Shown here: piece after piece, positions 8,975 to 16,381 of the stretch | Numbering within the stretch: position 1 is the stretch's first letter | Layout: the number at the start of each line of letters is the position of its first letter | Origin: Clostridia bacterium | GTDB taxonomy: Bacteria; Bacillota; Clostridia; Oscillospirales; Acutalibacteraceae | Length of the DNA: 57,710 nt | Assembly (NCBI GenBank): GCA_017435665.1 | Contig: JAFSEP010000029.1 | Location: 1 to 57,710 of the forward strand | Direction of reading: 5' to 3' | Translations under genes and position numbers: made by a program | Notes under the pieces: generated by a model | Told to the model about the DNA's origin: nothing | The model's input: only the letters and a program-made list of their open reading frames with translations | The model's database searches: none

Positions 8975-10261
8975 TTGGAGAAAATCGTCATTCGTGGTGG
9001 CAACAGGCTTACGGGCGAGGTTGACATCAGCGGTGCAAAAAACTCTGTCGTTGCAATCATCCCTGCTACACTTCTGGCTCAAGGGGTATGCCGTATTGAA
9101 AACATCCCCGATATAAGCGACGTCGTTTGTATGCTTCGCATTCTCAGTCAGATGGGTGCAGAAATCAAATATATAAATAAAAGTACTGTGGAAATCAACA
9201 CCAAGAACGTTAATTCCTATATCGTTCCCCTTGAGATGACAAAGCAGCTTCGTGCTTCATATTATCTCATCGGCGCACTTCTGGGCAGATACAACCGTGC
9301 AAAGGTTGCCCTTCCCGGCGGATGTGATTTCGGTGTACGTCCCATCAACCTTCACATCAAGGGCTTCGAGCTTCTCGGTGCAACGGTGAATGTTGAAAAA
9401 GCTATGATAAACGCTCAGGCTGACAAGCTCACAGGCAGCTCCGTTTATATGGATCAGGTTTCAGTCGGTGCCACAATCAATGTTATGCTTGCCGCAGTTA
9501 AGGCAAGGGGTCTTACAATAATCGAAAACGCCGCCAAGGAGCCTCACATCGTTGATCTTGCCAACTTCCTCAACGCTATGGGTGCTGACATCAGAGGTGC
9601 AGGTACAGACGTTATCAAAATTCACGGTGTTAATGAGCTTCACGGCTGTTCATATTCAATCATCCCCGACCAGATTGAAGCCGGCACATATATGGTTGCC
9701 GCTGCTGCAACTCAGGGTGATGTCCTTGTAAAAAACGTAATTCCCAAGCATCTTGAAGCTATTTCCGCAAAGCTGGAGGAATGCGGCGCAACAGTTATCA
9801 GAAACGATACCTCAGTCCGTGTTATCGCTGACGGAAGACTCAGAAAGTGCAATATCAAAACAATGCCTCATCCCGGTTTCCCCACAGATATGCAGCCTCA
9901 GATAGCAGTTCTCCTTGCTCTTGCAAACGGAACAAGCGTTATTAACGAAGGCGTATGGGATAACCGTTTCCGTTATGTTGACCAGCTCACACGTATGGGA
10001 GCTGATATTCAGGTAAACGGTACGGTTGCCGTTATTCAGGGAATAGAGGAGCTTACCGGTGCTCCCGTAAGAGCCGACGACCTTCGTGCAGGTGCCGCAA
10101 TGCTTATTGCCGGTCTTGCCGCAAGAGGTACAACGGAAATAGAAAATGTTGTATACATTGACAGAGGCTACGAAAACTTTGTTGAAAAATTCCGAGCATT
10201 AGGTGCTGATATCTATCGCAAGGAGTTCGAAGACAAGGAAGCAATCAAAAACATAGGTTGA
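8975..10261 (+). CDS. murA: UDP-N-acetylglucosamine 1-carboxyvinyltransferase
   Basis: Transfers the enolpyruvyl group of PEP to UDP-GlcNAc, the first committed step of peptidoglycan synthesis in the cytoplasm. The product is about 428 aa, normal for MurA. The active-site loop PGGCDFGVRP carries the catalytic cysteine (about Cys117) that is also the fosfomycin target. The N-terminal MEKIVIRGGNRLTG and the conserved SGAKNS (substrate lysine/asparagine) are typical. The ATG at 8957 has no ribosome site. The TTG at 8975 has AAGAGGG 6 bases upstream and gives the family's usual N-terminus, so TTG is chosen. A hairpin follows the stop codon. Confidence 0.95.
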   Translation: MEKIVIRGGNRLTGEVDISGAKNSVVAIIPATLLAQGVCRIENIPDISDVVCMLRILSQMGAEIKYINKSTVEINTKNVNSYIVPLEMTKQLRASYYLIGALLGRYNRAKVALPGGCDFGVRPINLHIKGFELLGATVNVEKAMINAQADKLTGSSVYMDQVSVGATINVMLAAVKARGLTIIENAAKEPHIVDLANFLNAMGADIRGAGTDVIKIHGVNELHGCSYSIIPDQIEAGTYMVAAAATQGDVLVKNVIPKHLEAISAKLEECGATVIRNDTSVRVIADGRLRKCNIKTMPHPGFPTDMQPQIAVLLALANGTSVINEGVWDNRFRYVDQLTRMGADIQVNGTVAVIQGIEELTGAPVRADDLRAGAAMLIAGLAARGTTEIENVVYIDRGYENFVEKFRALGADIYRKEFEDKEAIKNIG

Positions 10262-10268
10262 TAAAAAG

Positions 10269-10300
10269 AGGCTGTGGTTAGCGCTGACTAGCCACAGCCT
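10269..10300 (+). terminator. Hairpin after murA
   Basis: A 12-bp stem (AGGCTGTGGTTA/TAGCCACAGCCT with one G-U) and 8-base loop lie 8 bases after the murA stop. The T tail is short (TTAGTA), so some read-through into walJ is likely. Confidence 0.6.
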
Positions 10301-10320
10301 TTAGTATAGGAAGTAATATA

Positions 10321-11106
10321 ATGACTGAATTCTGTTCTCTCTTTTCCTCATCATCGGGGAACTGCACATATATAGGTGACGGTGAAACCGGAATACTTAT
10401 TGATGCAGGTGTATCTGCAAAGAAAATAACCCTTGCCCTTGAAAGCAGAGGCTTGTCGCCCGAAAGCATAAAGGCAATATTCGTGACCCACGAGCACAGC
10501 GACCACACAAACGGCATACGTGTGCTTTGCTCGAAGCATTGTATTCCCGTATACGCCACCGAGGGTACGCTTATGGGAATGAGCGATATAATCAACGGCA
10601 AATATCCCACGGACAAAATCGGCTATGAGGGTATGCCTGTGGGTGATATGATTGTTCGTCCCTTCCCCACTCCTCATGACAGTCTTGAAAGCTGCGGATA
10701 TATAATCGAAACCTCTGACGGAAAGAGAATTGCCGTAGCAACGGATATCGGACATATGACAGACACAATAAAAGAAAATCTTATGGGCTGCGACCTTGTT
10801 ATGCTTGAATCCAACCACGATATAGGCATGCTCAACAACGGTGCATACCCCTATTATCTGAAAAGACGTATTCTTTCGGACGTGGGGCATCTGTGCAACG
10901 AGGTTTGCGCAGAAACAGCTGTTGAGCTTGTTAAAAACGGAACGAAGCACCTGTATCTGGGTCATCTGAGTGAAGAAAACAATCTCCCTCAGCTGGCATA
11001 CCAGACAACCTTCTGTGCCCTTACAAGCGCTGGCGCAGTTATGGGCAAGGATTTTATGCTCACGGTTAATCCTAAGGAAAACACTCAGGGAATTTTCAGA
11101 TTTTGA
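10321..11106 (+). CDS. walJ: MBL-fold exonuclease/hydrolase, YycJ/WalJ type
   Basis: A 261-aa metallo-beta-lactamase-fold protein. The dinuclear metal motif THEHSDH is at about residues 57-63, with further ligands at TPHDS and VATDIGHM and the late GHLSEENN. The N-terminal SLFSSSSGNCTYI is characteristic of YycJ/WalJ, linked in Bacillus and Streptococcus to DNA repair and cell-wall homeostasis. It is followed 9 bases later by rlmH; yycJ and rlmH also lie near each other in Bacillus. The start ATG has an AGGA site 9 bases upstream. It may depend partly on read-through from murA. Confidence 0.88.
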   Translation: MTEFCSLFSSSSGNCTYIGDGETGILIDAGVSAKKITLALESRGLSPESIKAIFVTHEHSDHTNGIRVLCSKHCIPVYATEGTLMGMSDIINGKYPTDKIGYEGMPVGDMIVRPFPTPHDSLESCGYIIETSDGKRIAVATDIGHMTDTIKENLMGCDLVMLESNHDIGMLNNGAYPYYLKRRILSDVGHLCNEVCAETAVELVKNGTKHLYLGHLSEENNLPQLAYQTTFCALTSAGAVMGKDFMLTVNPKENTQGIFRF

Positions 11107-11115
11107 GGTGACAAT

Positions 11116-11592
11116 ATGACTTTCACGATTATCTGTATAGGTAAGCTTAAAGAAAAGTATCTTGCAGACGCCTGCAACGAATACAAAAAACGGCTTTCGG
11201 CATTCAAGCCCGAAATCATTGAGCTTTCCCCCGAAAGACTCAGCGAAAATCCCGGTGAAAATGAAATAAAAAACGCCCTTGCAAAAGAGGGCAAGAGCAT
11301 TATATCAAAAATCCCCAAGGGTGCGAGGGTTTACGCCATGTGCATCGAAGGAAAGCAGAGAACAAGTGAGGAGCTGAGTGCCGAATTTGACAGAATCAAG
11401 CTCAGCGGTACAAGTAGTATCGCATTTATCATCGGAGGTTCCTTCGGACTGAGTGATGAAGTAAAGGCTCTTGCTCACGAAAAGCTTTCCATGAGCAAAA
11501 TGACCTTCCCCCACCAGCTTGCAAGAGTTATGCTTCTTGAACAGATTTACAGAGCGACTCAGATAAGCACCGGTACGAAGTATCATAAATAA
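11116..11592 (+). CDS. rlmH: 23S rRNA (pseudouridine1915-N3)-methyltransferase
   Basis: A small SPOUT methyltransferase of 158 aa that methylates pseudouridine 1915 in helix 69 of 23S rRNA. The N-terminal strand ITIICIGKLKEKYL-like region, the SAM-binding knot FIIGGSFGLSDEV and the C-terminal MTFPHQLARVMLLEQIYRA are diagnostic. The ribosome site GAGGTGA overlaps the walJ stop region, indicating coupling. No plus-strand terminator follows directly; the next plus-strand signal is the antisense-RNA promoter. Confidence 0.95.
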   Translation: MTFTIICIGKLKEKYLADACNEYKKRLSAFKPEIIELSPERLSENPGENEIKNALAKEGKSIISKIPKGARVYAMCIEGKQRTSEELSAEFDRIKLSGTSSIAFIIGGSFGLSDEVKALAHEKLSMSKMTFPHQLARVMLLEQIYRATQISTGTKYHK

Positions 11593-11611
11593 AAACTTGC
11601 CGTCATAACTA

Positions 11612-11640
11612 TTGACAAGGCAAGAAAAAAAATATATAAT
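11612..11640 (+). promoter_or_regulatory. Perfect consensus promoter of the antitoxin RNA
   Basis: TTGACA (11612-11617) and TATAAT (11635-11640) are separated by exactly 17 bp. The -35 sits in an imperfect inverted repeat (CTTGCC...GGCAAG). No plus-strand ORF with a ribosome site follows, so the product is most likely a small RNA. Confidence 0.8.
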
Positions 11641-11646
11641 ATCTAT

Positions 11647-11746
11647 AGAAAGAGGTACTGCGATAAGCAGTTGTCCCCTTTTAGTTAATTGTGTTAAACA
11701 GAAACACCACCAACTTTTAGGCGAGTTTTGGTGGTGTTTCTTACTT
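11647..11746 (+). ncRNA. Candidate antisense RNA antitoxin (type I TA)
   Basis: Inferred RNA of about 100 nt running from the consensus promoter to the hairpin at 11701-11740. A small 5' hairpin (ACTGC/GCAGT) is followed by the long terminator stem. The last 50 or so bases would be complementary to the 3' end of the convergent minus-strand toxin mRNA, the geometry of TxpA/RatA and BsrG/SR4 in Bacillus subtilis. It contains no convincing start codon with a ribosome site. The ends are estimated from the promoter and hairpin only. Confidence 0.6.
11701..11740. terminator. Shared bidirectional terminator of toxin mRNA and antitoxin RNA
   Basis: A perfect 13-bp stem (GAAACACCACCAA/TTGGTGGTGTTTC) with a 14-base loop. 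The plus strand continues TTACTTTA and the minus strand TGTTTAA, so it can end transcripts from both sides, making them overlap through the whole hairpin. Confidence 0.75.
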
Positions 11747-11759
11747 TATGTAAGTGTTG

Positions 11760-11858
11760 CTATTTTCTTCTCTTGTTATCAGAAAAAATCGTGTAGCAAG
11801 CAACGACAATTGCGACAATCAAAGAAGTGAACATAATCAGCTCAGTAAAAGTCACCAT
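11760..11858 (-). CDS. Small hydrophobic peptide, candidate type I toxin (holin-like/TxpA-Fst type)
   Basis: A 32-aa peptide with a short polar N-terminus (MVTFTEL), one membrane-spanning segment at about residues 7-24 (rich in I, V, A, F) and a basic end (NKRRK). This is the layout of small type I toxins and of the 'putative holin-like toxin' peptides of Bacillota, and the MVTF.EL start resembles that family. The ORF is open further upstream, but the ATG at 11858 has a perfect AGGAGG 8 bases away and the extended part would overlap the promoter. A second in-frame ATG at 11864 is too close to the ribosome site. The leader can fold to hide the ribosome site. Probable action is at the membrane; toxicity is inferred. 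Confidence 0.65.
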   Translation of the reverse strand: MVTFTELIMFTSLIVAIVVACYTIFSDNKRRK

Positions 11859-11867
11859 AGTCATCAC

Positions 11868-11885
11868 CTCCTCACCTAAGAGGAG
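11868..11885 (-). promoter_or_regulatory. Hairpin sequestering the toxin ribosome binding site
   Basis: In the minus-strand mRNA CTCCTC (11880-11885) can pair with GAGGAG (11868-11873) across a 6-base loop, covering most of the AGGAGG site. Type I toxin mRNAs commonly mask their ribosome site this way. Confidence 0.6.
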
Positions 11886-11906
11886 CAAACCACCTATCTT
11901 ATTGCA

Positions 11907-11937
11907 GTACCTGCGTGTGCAAAGCACACGCAGGTAC
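11907..11937 (-). promoter_or_regulatory. 14-bp perfect palindrome at the toxin transcription start
   Basis: GTACCTGCGTGTGC and its exact complement are separated by AAA on the plus strand (TTT in the mRNA). The predicted transcription start (about 11931) lies inside it, so the mRNA would begin with an 8-bp hairpin; as DNA it could also be an operator. Which applies cannot be told from sequence. Confidence 0.6.
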
Positions 11938-11966
11938 ATTATATACCAAGGTAATAAATATGTCAA
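11938..11966 (-). promoter_or_regulatory. Perfect consensus promoter of the toxin gene
   Basis: On the minus strand TTGACA (11961-11966) and TATAAT (11938-11943) are separated by exactly 17 bp. Together with the antisense promoter this gives two full-consensus promoters facing each other about 300 bp apart. Confidence 0.8.
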
Positions 11967-11987
11967 ATTATGTTTGCTTTATAATGC

Positions 11988-12905
11988 TTAGCCTTGCCGC
12001 AATTTGCCCACTAATGTTGTGCACCCGTCAACAAGGAATTCTATGTTTTCCTCTTGATAAACGGTGTCCCTTTTTGTGTGTATTCTGTCCATATAAAGCG
12101 TTCCTTTGGCGGTTCGTTTTAATGCAGCAACACCCACTCCGCACTTGAACGCCATCTGATCCGAGGGATAGAATATACCTTTGTTCAGCACCTCAACAGT
12201 AAACTCACCGTTGCCCTTAAAGCAATCCTCAAGCAAGTCCTTGTAATCGATTGCACCTTTTTGCAAGGCAAAAATAAAATTATTTCCGTCGGAAACACAG
12301 TCAAAATTAATCAGAAGCTTGTCTTTCATTTCTTTTTTGTGCTTTGAATTATACGAGCTAGAACCTAATAAGCCTGCTTCTTCAAAATCGAAAAGTATAA
12401 AAGCTACTTCGCTTTTCGCTTCATCAGGCAGCTTCTTCATCAAATCGGTTATTACCGTCACCCCTGATGTATTGTCGTTTGCAGTATGTTTGTTAGCGGG
12501 ACCTGCAATAAACAAAATATAGGTCAACAGGAAACTCACATACCACCCCAAAAATGCAAAATCACTCTCAAGATATGTCAGAAGTCCTGCCACCAGAAGT
12601 GAGGGAAACAGCATAATTAAAGAAACAAATATCTGATACAATAAATATAAGCCCATATTTTTAGGGGTTATAAAATTCGGAACAGGCATAACTGCACAGG
12701 TGTCATAATGTGCGGTAAATACAACCCTTGAAGCTTCAGGACTGCCGACGATTATATTTTTTGCTCCAAGGCTTCCTTTTTCAACATTGGTTTTATAGCC
12801 CAATGAATCGGCATATTCAACAAAGCTGCGTATAAAATCGTCCTTTTGCTTTCTTGTTTTTCGGATTTCGTGCTTATCAAAAATAATTTTAGTAAAATCC
12901 GTCAT
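11988..12905 (-). CDS. M28-family metallopeptidase with membrane insertion
   Basis: A 305-aa zinc aminopeptidase-like protein. The M28 ligands are visible in order: AHYDT (about 70-74), NDNTSG with the bridging Asp (about 143-148), FEEAGLLGS with the catalytic and metal glutamates (about 171-179), NFDCVSDG, and the late RIHTKRDT histidine. Between the first and second metal motifs sits a roughly 60-residue insertion with two strongly hydrophobic stretches (YQIFVSLIMLFPSLLVAGLL and FLGWYVSFLLTYILFIAG), suggesting a membrane hairpin. There is no signal peptide, so the topology of the catalytic domain is unclear. The ribosome site is AGGAG before ATG 12905. It lies just past the aspS terminator; no separate promoter was recognised. 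Confidence 0.8.
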   Translation of the reverse strand: MTDFTKIIFDKHEIRKTRKQKDDFIRSFVEYADSLGYKTNVEKGSLGAKNIIVGSPEASRVVFTAHYDTCAVMPVPNFITPKNMGLYLLYQIFVSLIMLFPSLLVAGLLTYLESDFAFLGWYVSFLLTYILFIAGPANKHTANDNTSGVTVITDLMKKLPDEAKSEVAFILFDFEEAGLLGSSSYNSKHKKEMKDKLLINFDCVSDGNNFIFALQKGAIDYKDLLEDCFKGNGEFTVEVLNKGIFYPSDQMAFKCGVGVAALKRTAKGTLYMDRIHTKRDTVYQEENIEFLVDGCTTLVGKLRQG

Positions 12906-12926
12906 CTCATCATCTCCTAATCACAA

Positions 12927-12956
12927 AACGGCACTTCGTCTTTCCGAAGTGCCGTT
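12927..12956 (-). terminator. Terminator of the hisS-aspS operon
   Basis: A perfect 12-bp stem (AACGGCACTTCG/CGAAGTGCCGTT, loop 6) lies 9 bases after the aspS stop, and TTTTGTG follows on the minus strand. Confidence 0.8.
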
Positions 12957-12965
12957 ATTGTTATA

Positions 12966-14753
12966 TCAATCTTCCTTTTTCAAAAGCTGAATACCTAAGT
13001 CAACAAGCTGATCGTCAAATACAGGTGACGGACAGTCTGTCATAGGCTCTGAAGCATTCTGTACCTTGGGATATGCAACAACATCTCTGAGTGTTTCACA
13101 CTTGAGCATCTGCATACAAAGTCTGTCAAGGCCGATACCGAAACCACCGTGGGGAGGAGGACCGAACTTGAAGGCATCAAGAAGATAGCCGAACTTTGTG
13201 TATGCTTCTTCATCTGAGAAGCCGAGAAGCTGGAACATTCTGTTCTGAAGGTCGGGGTTTGTGATACGGATTGAGCCTGAGCAAAGCTCGATTCCGTTGA
13301 GAACAAGGTCATATGCCTTTGCTCTTACGTTTGCCTTGTCTGTTTCAAGATAATCGAGGCACTCATCCATGGGAGAAGTGAACGGATGATGCATAGCAAC
13401 GAAGGACTGTGTTTCGTCATCCCAATCGAAGAACGGGAACTCGACAATCCAGAGAAGGTTGAACTTATCCTTGGGGATGATATCAAGCTTCTTCGCAACA
13501 ATCTGACGAACTGCACCAAGAACCGAGAATACAGCATTTGCATTGCTGTCAGCAACGATAAGAACAACGTCGCCGGGCTTTGCATCAGCCTTTTCCATAA
13601 TTGCAGCCATTTCTTCCTCACTCATAAACTTAGCAAATGAAGATGAAGATGTTCCGTCCTCGTTTATTCTTATCCAGGCAAGACCCTTACCGCCAATACC
13701 CTTTACAGTTTCAATAAGCTTATCTATTTCTTTTCTTGTGTATGTTGTAACAGCGTTCTTTGCTGTGATACCTCTTACGCTTCCGCCGCCTGCAACTGCT
13801 GACGAGAATACAGAGAATGCGCTGTCCTTTACAATATCACTGAGATCATAAAGCTCCATAGCATATCTTGTATCGGGCTTGTCTGAGCCGAAGCGTTCCA
13901 TAGCTTCCTTGAAGGTGAGTCTGGGGAGAGGTGTTTCTATCTCAACACCAAGTGCTTCCTTGAACACACGCTTCATATAGCCTTCGCCCATTTCAAGCAC
14001 ATCTTCCATATCAACGAAGCTCATTTCAACGTCTACCTGAGTAAATTCAGGCTGACGGTCTGCTCTTAAATCCTCGTCTCTGAAGCAACGGGCAATCTGC
14101 ATATAACGGTCAAAACCTGCAACCATAGAAAGCTGCTTATAAAGCTGAGGTGACTGGGGAAGGGCATAGAACGAACCGTTGTGTATTCTTGAGGGTACGA
14201 GGAAGTCTCTTGCACCCTCGGGAGTTGATTTGATAAGCATCGGTGTTTCGATTTCAATGAAACCGTTTTCATCAAAGTAGTCACGGGTAATCTTCGCAAT
14301 CTTATGACGCATAAGGATGTTTCTCTGTAAATCAGGACGGCGAAGGTCAAGATAACGGTATTTAAGTCTTGTAAGCTCACTTGTCTGACAGTTTTCAACA
14401 ATCTCAAAGGGAGGTGTTTCACTCTTTGCAAGAACTCTCAGGTCGTTTACCTTGATTTCAATTTCACCTGTGGGAATGTCCAAATTCTTGCTTGAACGCT
14501 CCTGAACAAGACCCTTTGCCATAAGCACAAATTCGCTTCTTGCAGCAAATGCCTTGTCGAAGATTTCCTTATCTGTTGTATCATCAAAGGCGAGCTGAAC
14601 AATACCTGTTCTGTCTCTCAGGTCGATGAAAATAAGAGCACCAAGGTCTCTCTGTCTCTGAACCCAGCCTGCAACAACGATTTCTCTGCCGATATCCTTA
14701 GCTGAGAGAGTGCCGCAGTAGTCTGTTCTCTTTAAACCGTTCATAAAATCCAT
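12966..14753 (-). CDS. aspS: Aspartate--tRNA ligase
   Basis: Charges tRNA-Asp with aspartate in the cytoplasm. The 595-aa length fits bacterial AspRS. The N-terminal OB-fold anticodon domain carries VAGWVQRQRDLGALIFIDLR. Class II motif 2 is ARCFRDEDLRADRQPEFTQ and motif 3 is GIGLDRLCM; the bacterial GAD insertion lies between them (about residues 280-420). The start ATG has a GAGAGGT site 8 bases upstream. It is the second gene of an operon with hisS (16-base gap) under one T-box. Whether it also charges tRNA-Asn cannot be told here. Confidence 0.95.
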   Translation of the reverse strand: MDFMNGLKRTDYCGTLSAKDIGREIVVAGWVQRQRDLGALIFIDLRDRTGIVQLAFDDTTDKEIFDKAFAARSEFVLMAKGLVQERSSKNLDIPTGEIEIKVNDLRVLAKSETPPFEIVENCQTSELTRLKYRYLDLRRPDLQRNILMRHKIAKITRDYFDENGFIEIETPMLIKSTPEGARDFLVPSRIHNGSFYALPQSPQLYKQLSMVAGFDRYMQIARCFRDEDLRADRQPEFTQVDVEMSFVDMEDVLEMGEGYMKRVFKEALGVEIETPLPRLTFKEAMERFGSDKPDTRYAMELYDLSDIVKDSAFSVFSSAVAGGGSVRGITAKNAVTTYTRKEIDKLIETVKGIGGKGLAWIRINEDGTSSSSFAKFMSEEEMAAIMEKADAKPGDVVLIVADSNANAVFSVLGAVRQIVAKKLDIIPKDKFNLLWIVEFPFFDWDDETQSFVAMHHPFTSPMDECLDYLETDKANVRAKAYDLVLNGIELCSGSIRITNPDLQNRMFQLLGFSDEEAYTKFGYLLDAFKFGPPPHGGFGIGLDRLCMQMLKCETLRDVVAYPKVQNASEPMTDCPSPVFDDQLVDLGIQLLKKED

Positions 14754-14769
14754 TGTAATTTACCTCTCT

Positions 14770-16107
14770 TTATAATATTGAATTAAGATCTATACTGTCA
14801 TCAATTCCCAGATTTTCGTATAAAGCCGACATACTCTGCTGAATTGATATATTCATAAAATTATCAACGAAGTCATCAAGCTGAACCTCAGTTGTTTCAC
14901 CTGTCTGCATATTTTTAAGGTTAGCCTTGTTTTCGTCAATCTCCGTGTCGCCCAGCACCATTGTGTATTCAGCGCCAAGCTTGTTTGCAAATTTCATCTG
15001 CGCTTTTACGGATCTTCCCACAACGTCAAATTGCGCATTCACACCCTCAGTGCGAAGCTGAGAAACAATCTCCGCAGCCTTGAAGGAAGCCTTATCACCC
15101 ATCGATGCAATATAGATATTGCAGGGCTTATCTGCCGGGAAGGGAATATTCTGTGCTTCCATAAGAAGCATAAGTCTCTCAATACCCATACCGAAGCCGA
15201 GAGCAGGAGTAGGAGCTCCGCCAAGCTCCTGACAAAGACCGTCATAGCGTCCGCCGCCGCATACTGTTCCCTGAGCACCGATTTCATTTGAAACGAACTC
15301 GAAAACTGTGCGTGTATAGTAGTCGAGACCTCTTACGATTGTGGGATTGACCTTGTATTCAATGCCCATAGCATCAAGATACATCTTAGTTTTGTCAAAG
15401 TGCTCCTTGCAGTCATCGCAGAGGAACTGAAGAACTGTGGGGGCATTCTTTGCAATTTCACCGCATACGGGGCTCTTGCAGTCAAGTATGCGCATAGGGT
15501 TTCTGTCAAGTCTGCCAAGGCAAGTCTCACAAAGGTCGCCCTTATATTTTTCAAAGTATTCCTTCAATGCCTTATGGTATTCCTTACGACATTCGGGACA
15601 TCCGATTGAGTTGATTTCAAGCTGTAAATTCTTCACATCAAGGAAAGTGAAAACATCGTTTGCAAGTGCAATAACCTCTGCATCTGCAGCCGGTGAAGCT
15701 GTGCCTACACACTCAACTCCGAACTGATGAAACTCACGGAGTCTGCCTGCCTGAGGCTTTTCATATCTGTAACAGCTTGTCAGATAGCACATCTTCTGGG
15801 GAAGGGGCTCGTTGAAAAGACCGTGTTCCAGAAAGGCTCTGATAACACCTGCTGTACCCTCGGGACGAAGAGTTATCGACCTTTCGCCCTTATCGTTGAA
15901 TGTATACATTTCCTTCTGCACCACATCCGTTGTGTCGCCCACACCTCTCTGGAAAAGCTCGGTGTGTTCAAAAACGGGAGTGCGTATTTCTTTAAATCCG
16001 TAATTACCTGCTATTTCAAGGACAGTCTGCTCAATAAACTGCACCTTATAGCTTTCGTTGGGCAGGGTATCCTGTGTACCCTTGATTGCCTTAGTCACAA
16101 GTGCCAT
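14770..16107 (-). CDS. hisS: Histidine--tRNA ligase
   Basis: A class II synthetase of 445 aa that charges tRNA-His. Motif 2 is CYRYEKPQAGRLREFHQFG, the histidine-specific motif is GLDYYTRTVFE, and motif 3 is GFGMGIERLMLL. Between about residues 165 and 235 there is an extra Cys-rich stretch (CPEC, CETC, CKSPVCG, CDDC), consistent with a zinc-binding insertion seen in clostridial HisRS. The start ATG has GGAGG upstream. It is the first gene after the T-box and is followed by aspS. Confidence 0.95.
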   Translation of the reverse strand: MALVTKAIKGTQDTLPNESYKVQFIEQTVLEIAGNYGFKEIRTPVFEHTELFQRGVGDTTDVVQKEMYTFNDKGERSITLRPEGTAGVIRAFLEHGLFNEPLPQKMCYLTSCYRYEKPQAGRLREFHQFGVECVGTASPAADAEVIALANDVFTFLDVKNLQLEINSIGCPECRKEYHKALKEYFEKYKGDLCETCLGRLDRNPMRILDCKSPVCGEIAKNAPTVLQFLCDDCKEHFDKTKMYLDAMGIEYKVNPTIVRGLDYYTRTVFEFVSNEIGAQGTVCGGGRYDGLCQELGGAPTPALGFGMGIERLMLLMEAQNIPFPADKPCNIYIASMGDKASFKAAEIVSQLRTEGVNAQFDVVGRSVKAQMKFANKLGAEYTMVLGDTEIDENKANLKNMQTGETTEVQLDDFVDNFMNISIQQSMSALYENLGIDDSIDLNSIL

Positions 16108-16125
16108 TATTCTACCTCCAAAATA

Positions 16126-16345
16126 AAAAATGCTTCATCCCGATAGTACACTAAGGTACTGCAAGGGATGAAGCCATAGCTCCACGGTGCCACCCTATTT
16201 GCTGTCATTGACAGCCACTCTTTAAGGTTATGTGTCTCGGCAGTATCTTCGGCATACTATTATACAATCTCCCACCAACCGATTGCTCTCTGAAATAAAA
16301 TCATATGCTTACTACTCTGCGTCATCGACTGTTTTTAGTTAATCA
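16126..16345 (-). promoter_or_regulatory. T-box leader of hisS-aspS, tRNA-Asp specific
   Basis: On the minus strand the leader contains the T-box AGGGTGGCACCGTG (16183-16196), stem I with GGTTGGTGGGAG, and an intrinsic terminator. The terminator is a 10-bp stem (GCTTCATCCC/GGGATGAAGC, 16132-16141 with 16165-16174) followed by ATTTTTTATTTT. In the specifier loop the 3' side reads GAA-GAT-A, placing GAT (Asp) at 16245-16247 between the arms GCATA/TATGC and GCAG/CTGC. The variable T-box base after TGG is C, which pairs with discriminator G as in tRNA-Asp; bacterial tRNA-His has C73. Uncharged tRNA-Asp should therefore promote read-through into both synthetase genes. Confidence 0.9.
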
Positions 16346-16351
16346 CTCTGA

Positions 16352-16381
16352 ATTATGAACGAACAATATTTCTCCAGTCAA
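16352..16381 (-). promoter_or_regulatory. Promoter of the T-box/hisS-aspS operon
   Basis: On the minus strand TTGACT (16376-16381) and CATAAT (16352-16357) are 18 bp apart, overlapping the 3' end of mgsA. Start would be near 16345, just ahead of T-box stem I. Confidence 0.55.

Noticed and set aside
11593-11626. Terminator of rlmH from the CTTGCC...GGCAAG hairpin
   Set aside because: On the plus strand the hairpin is followed by A, not T, and it overlaps the -35 box of the antisense promoter.
11760-11966. 68-codon version of the small membrane peptide
   Set aside because: The extended start overlaps the -10 promoter element and the start-site palindrome; the 32-aa version has the ribosome site.
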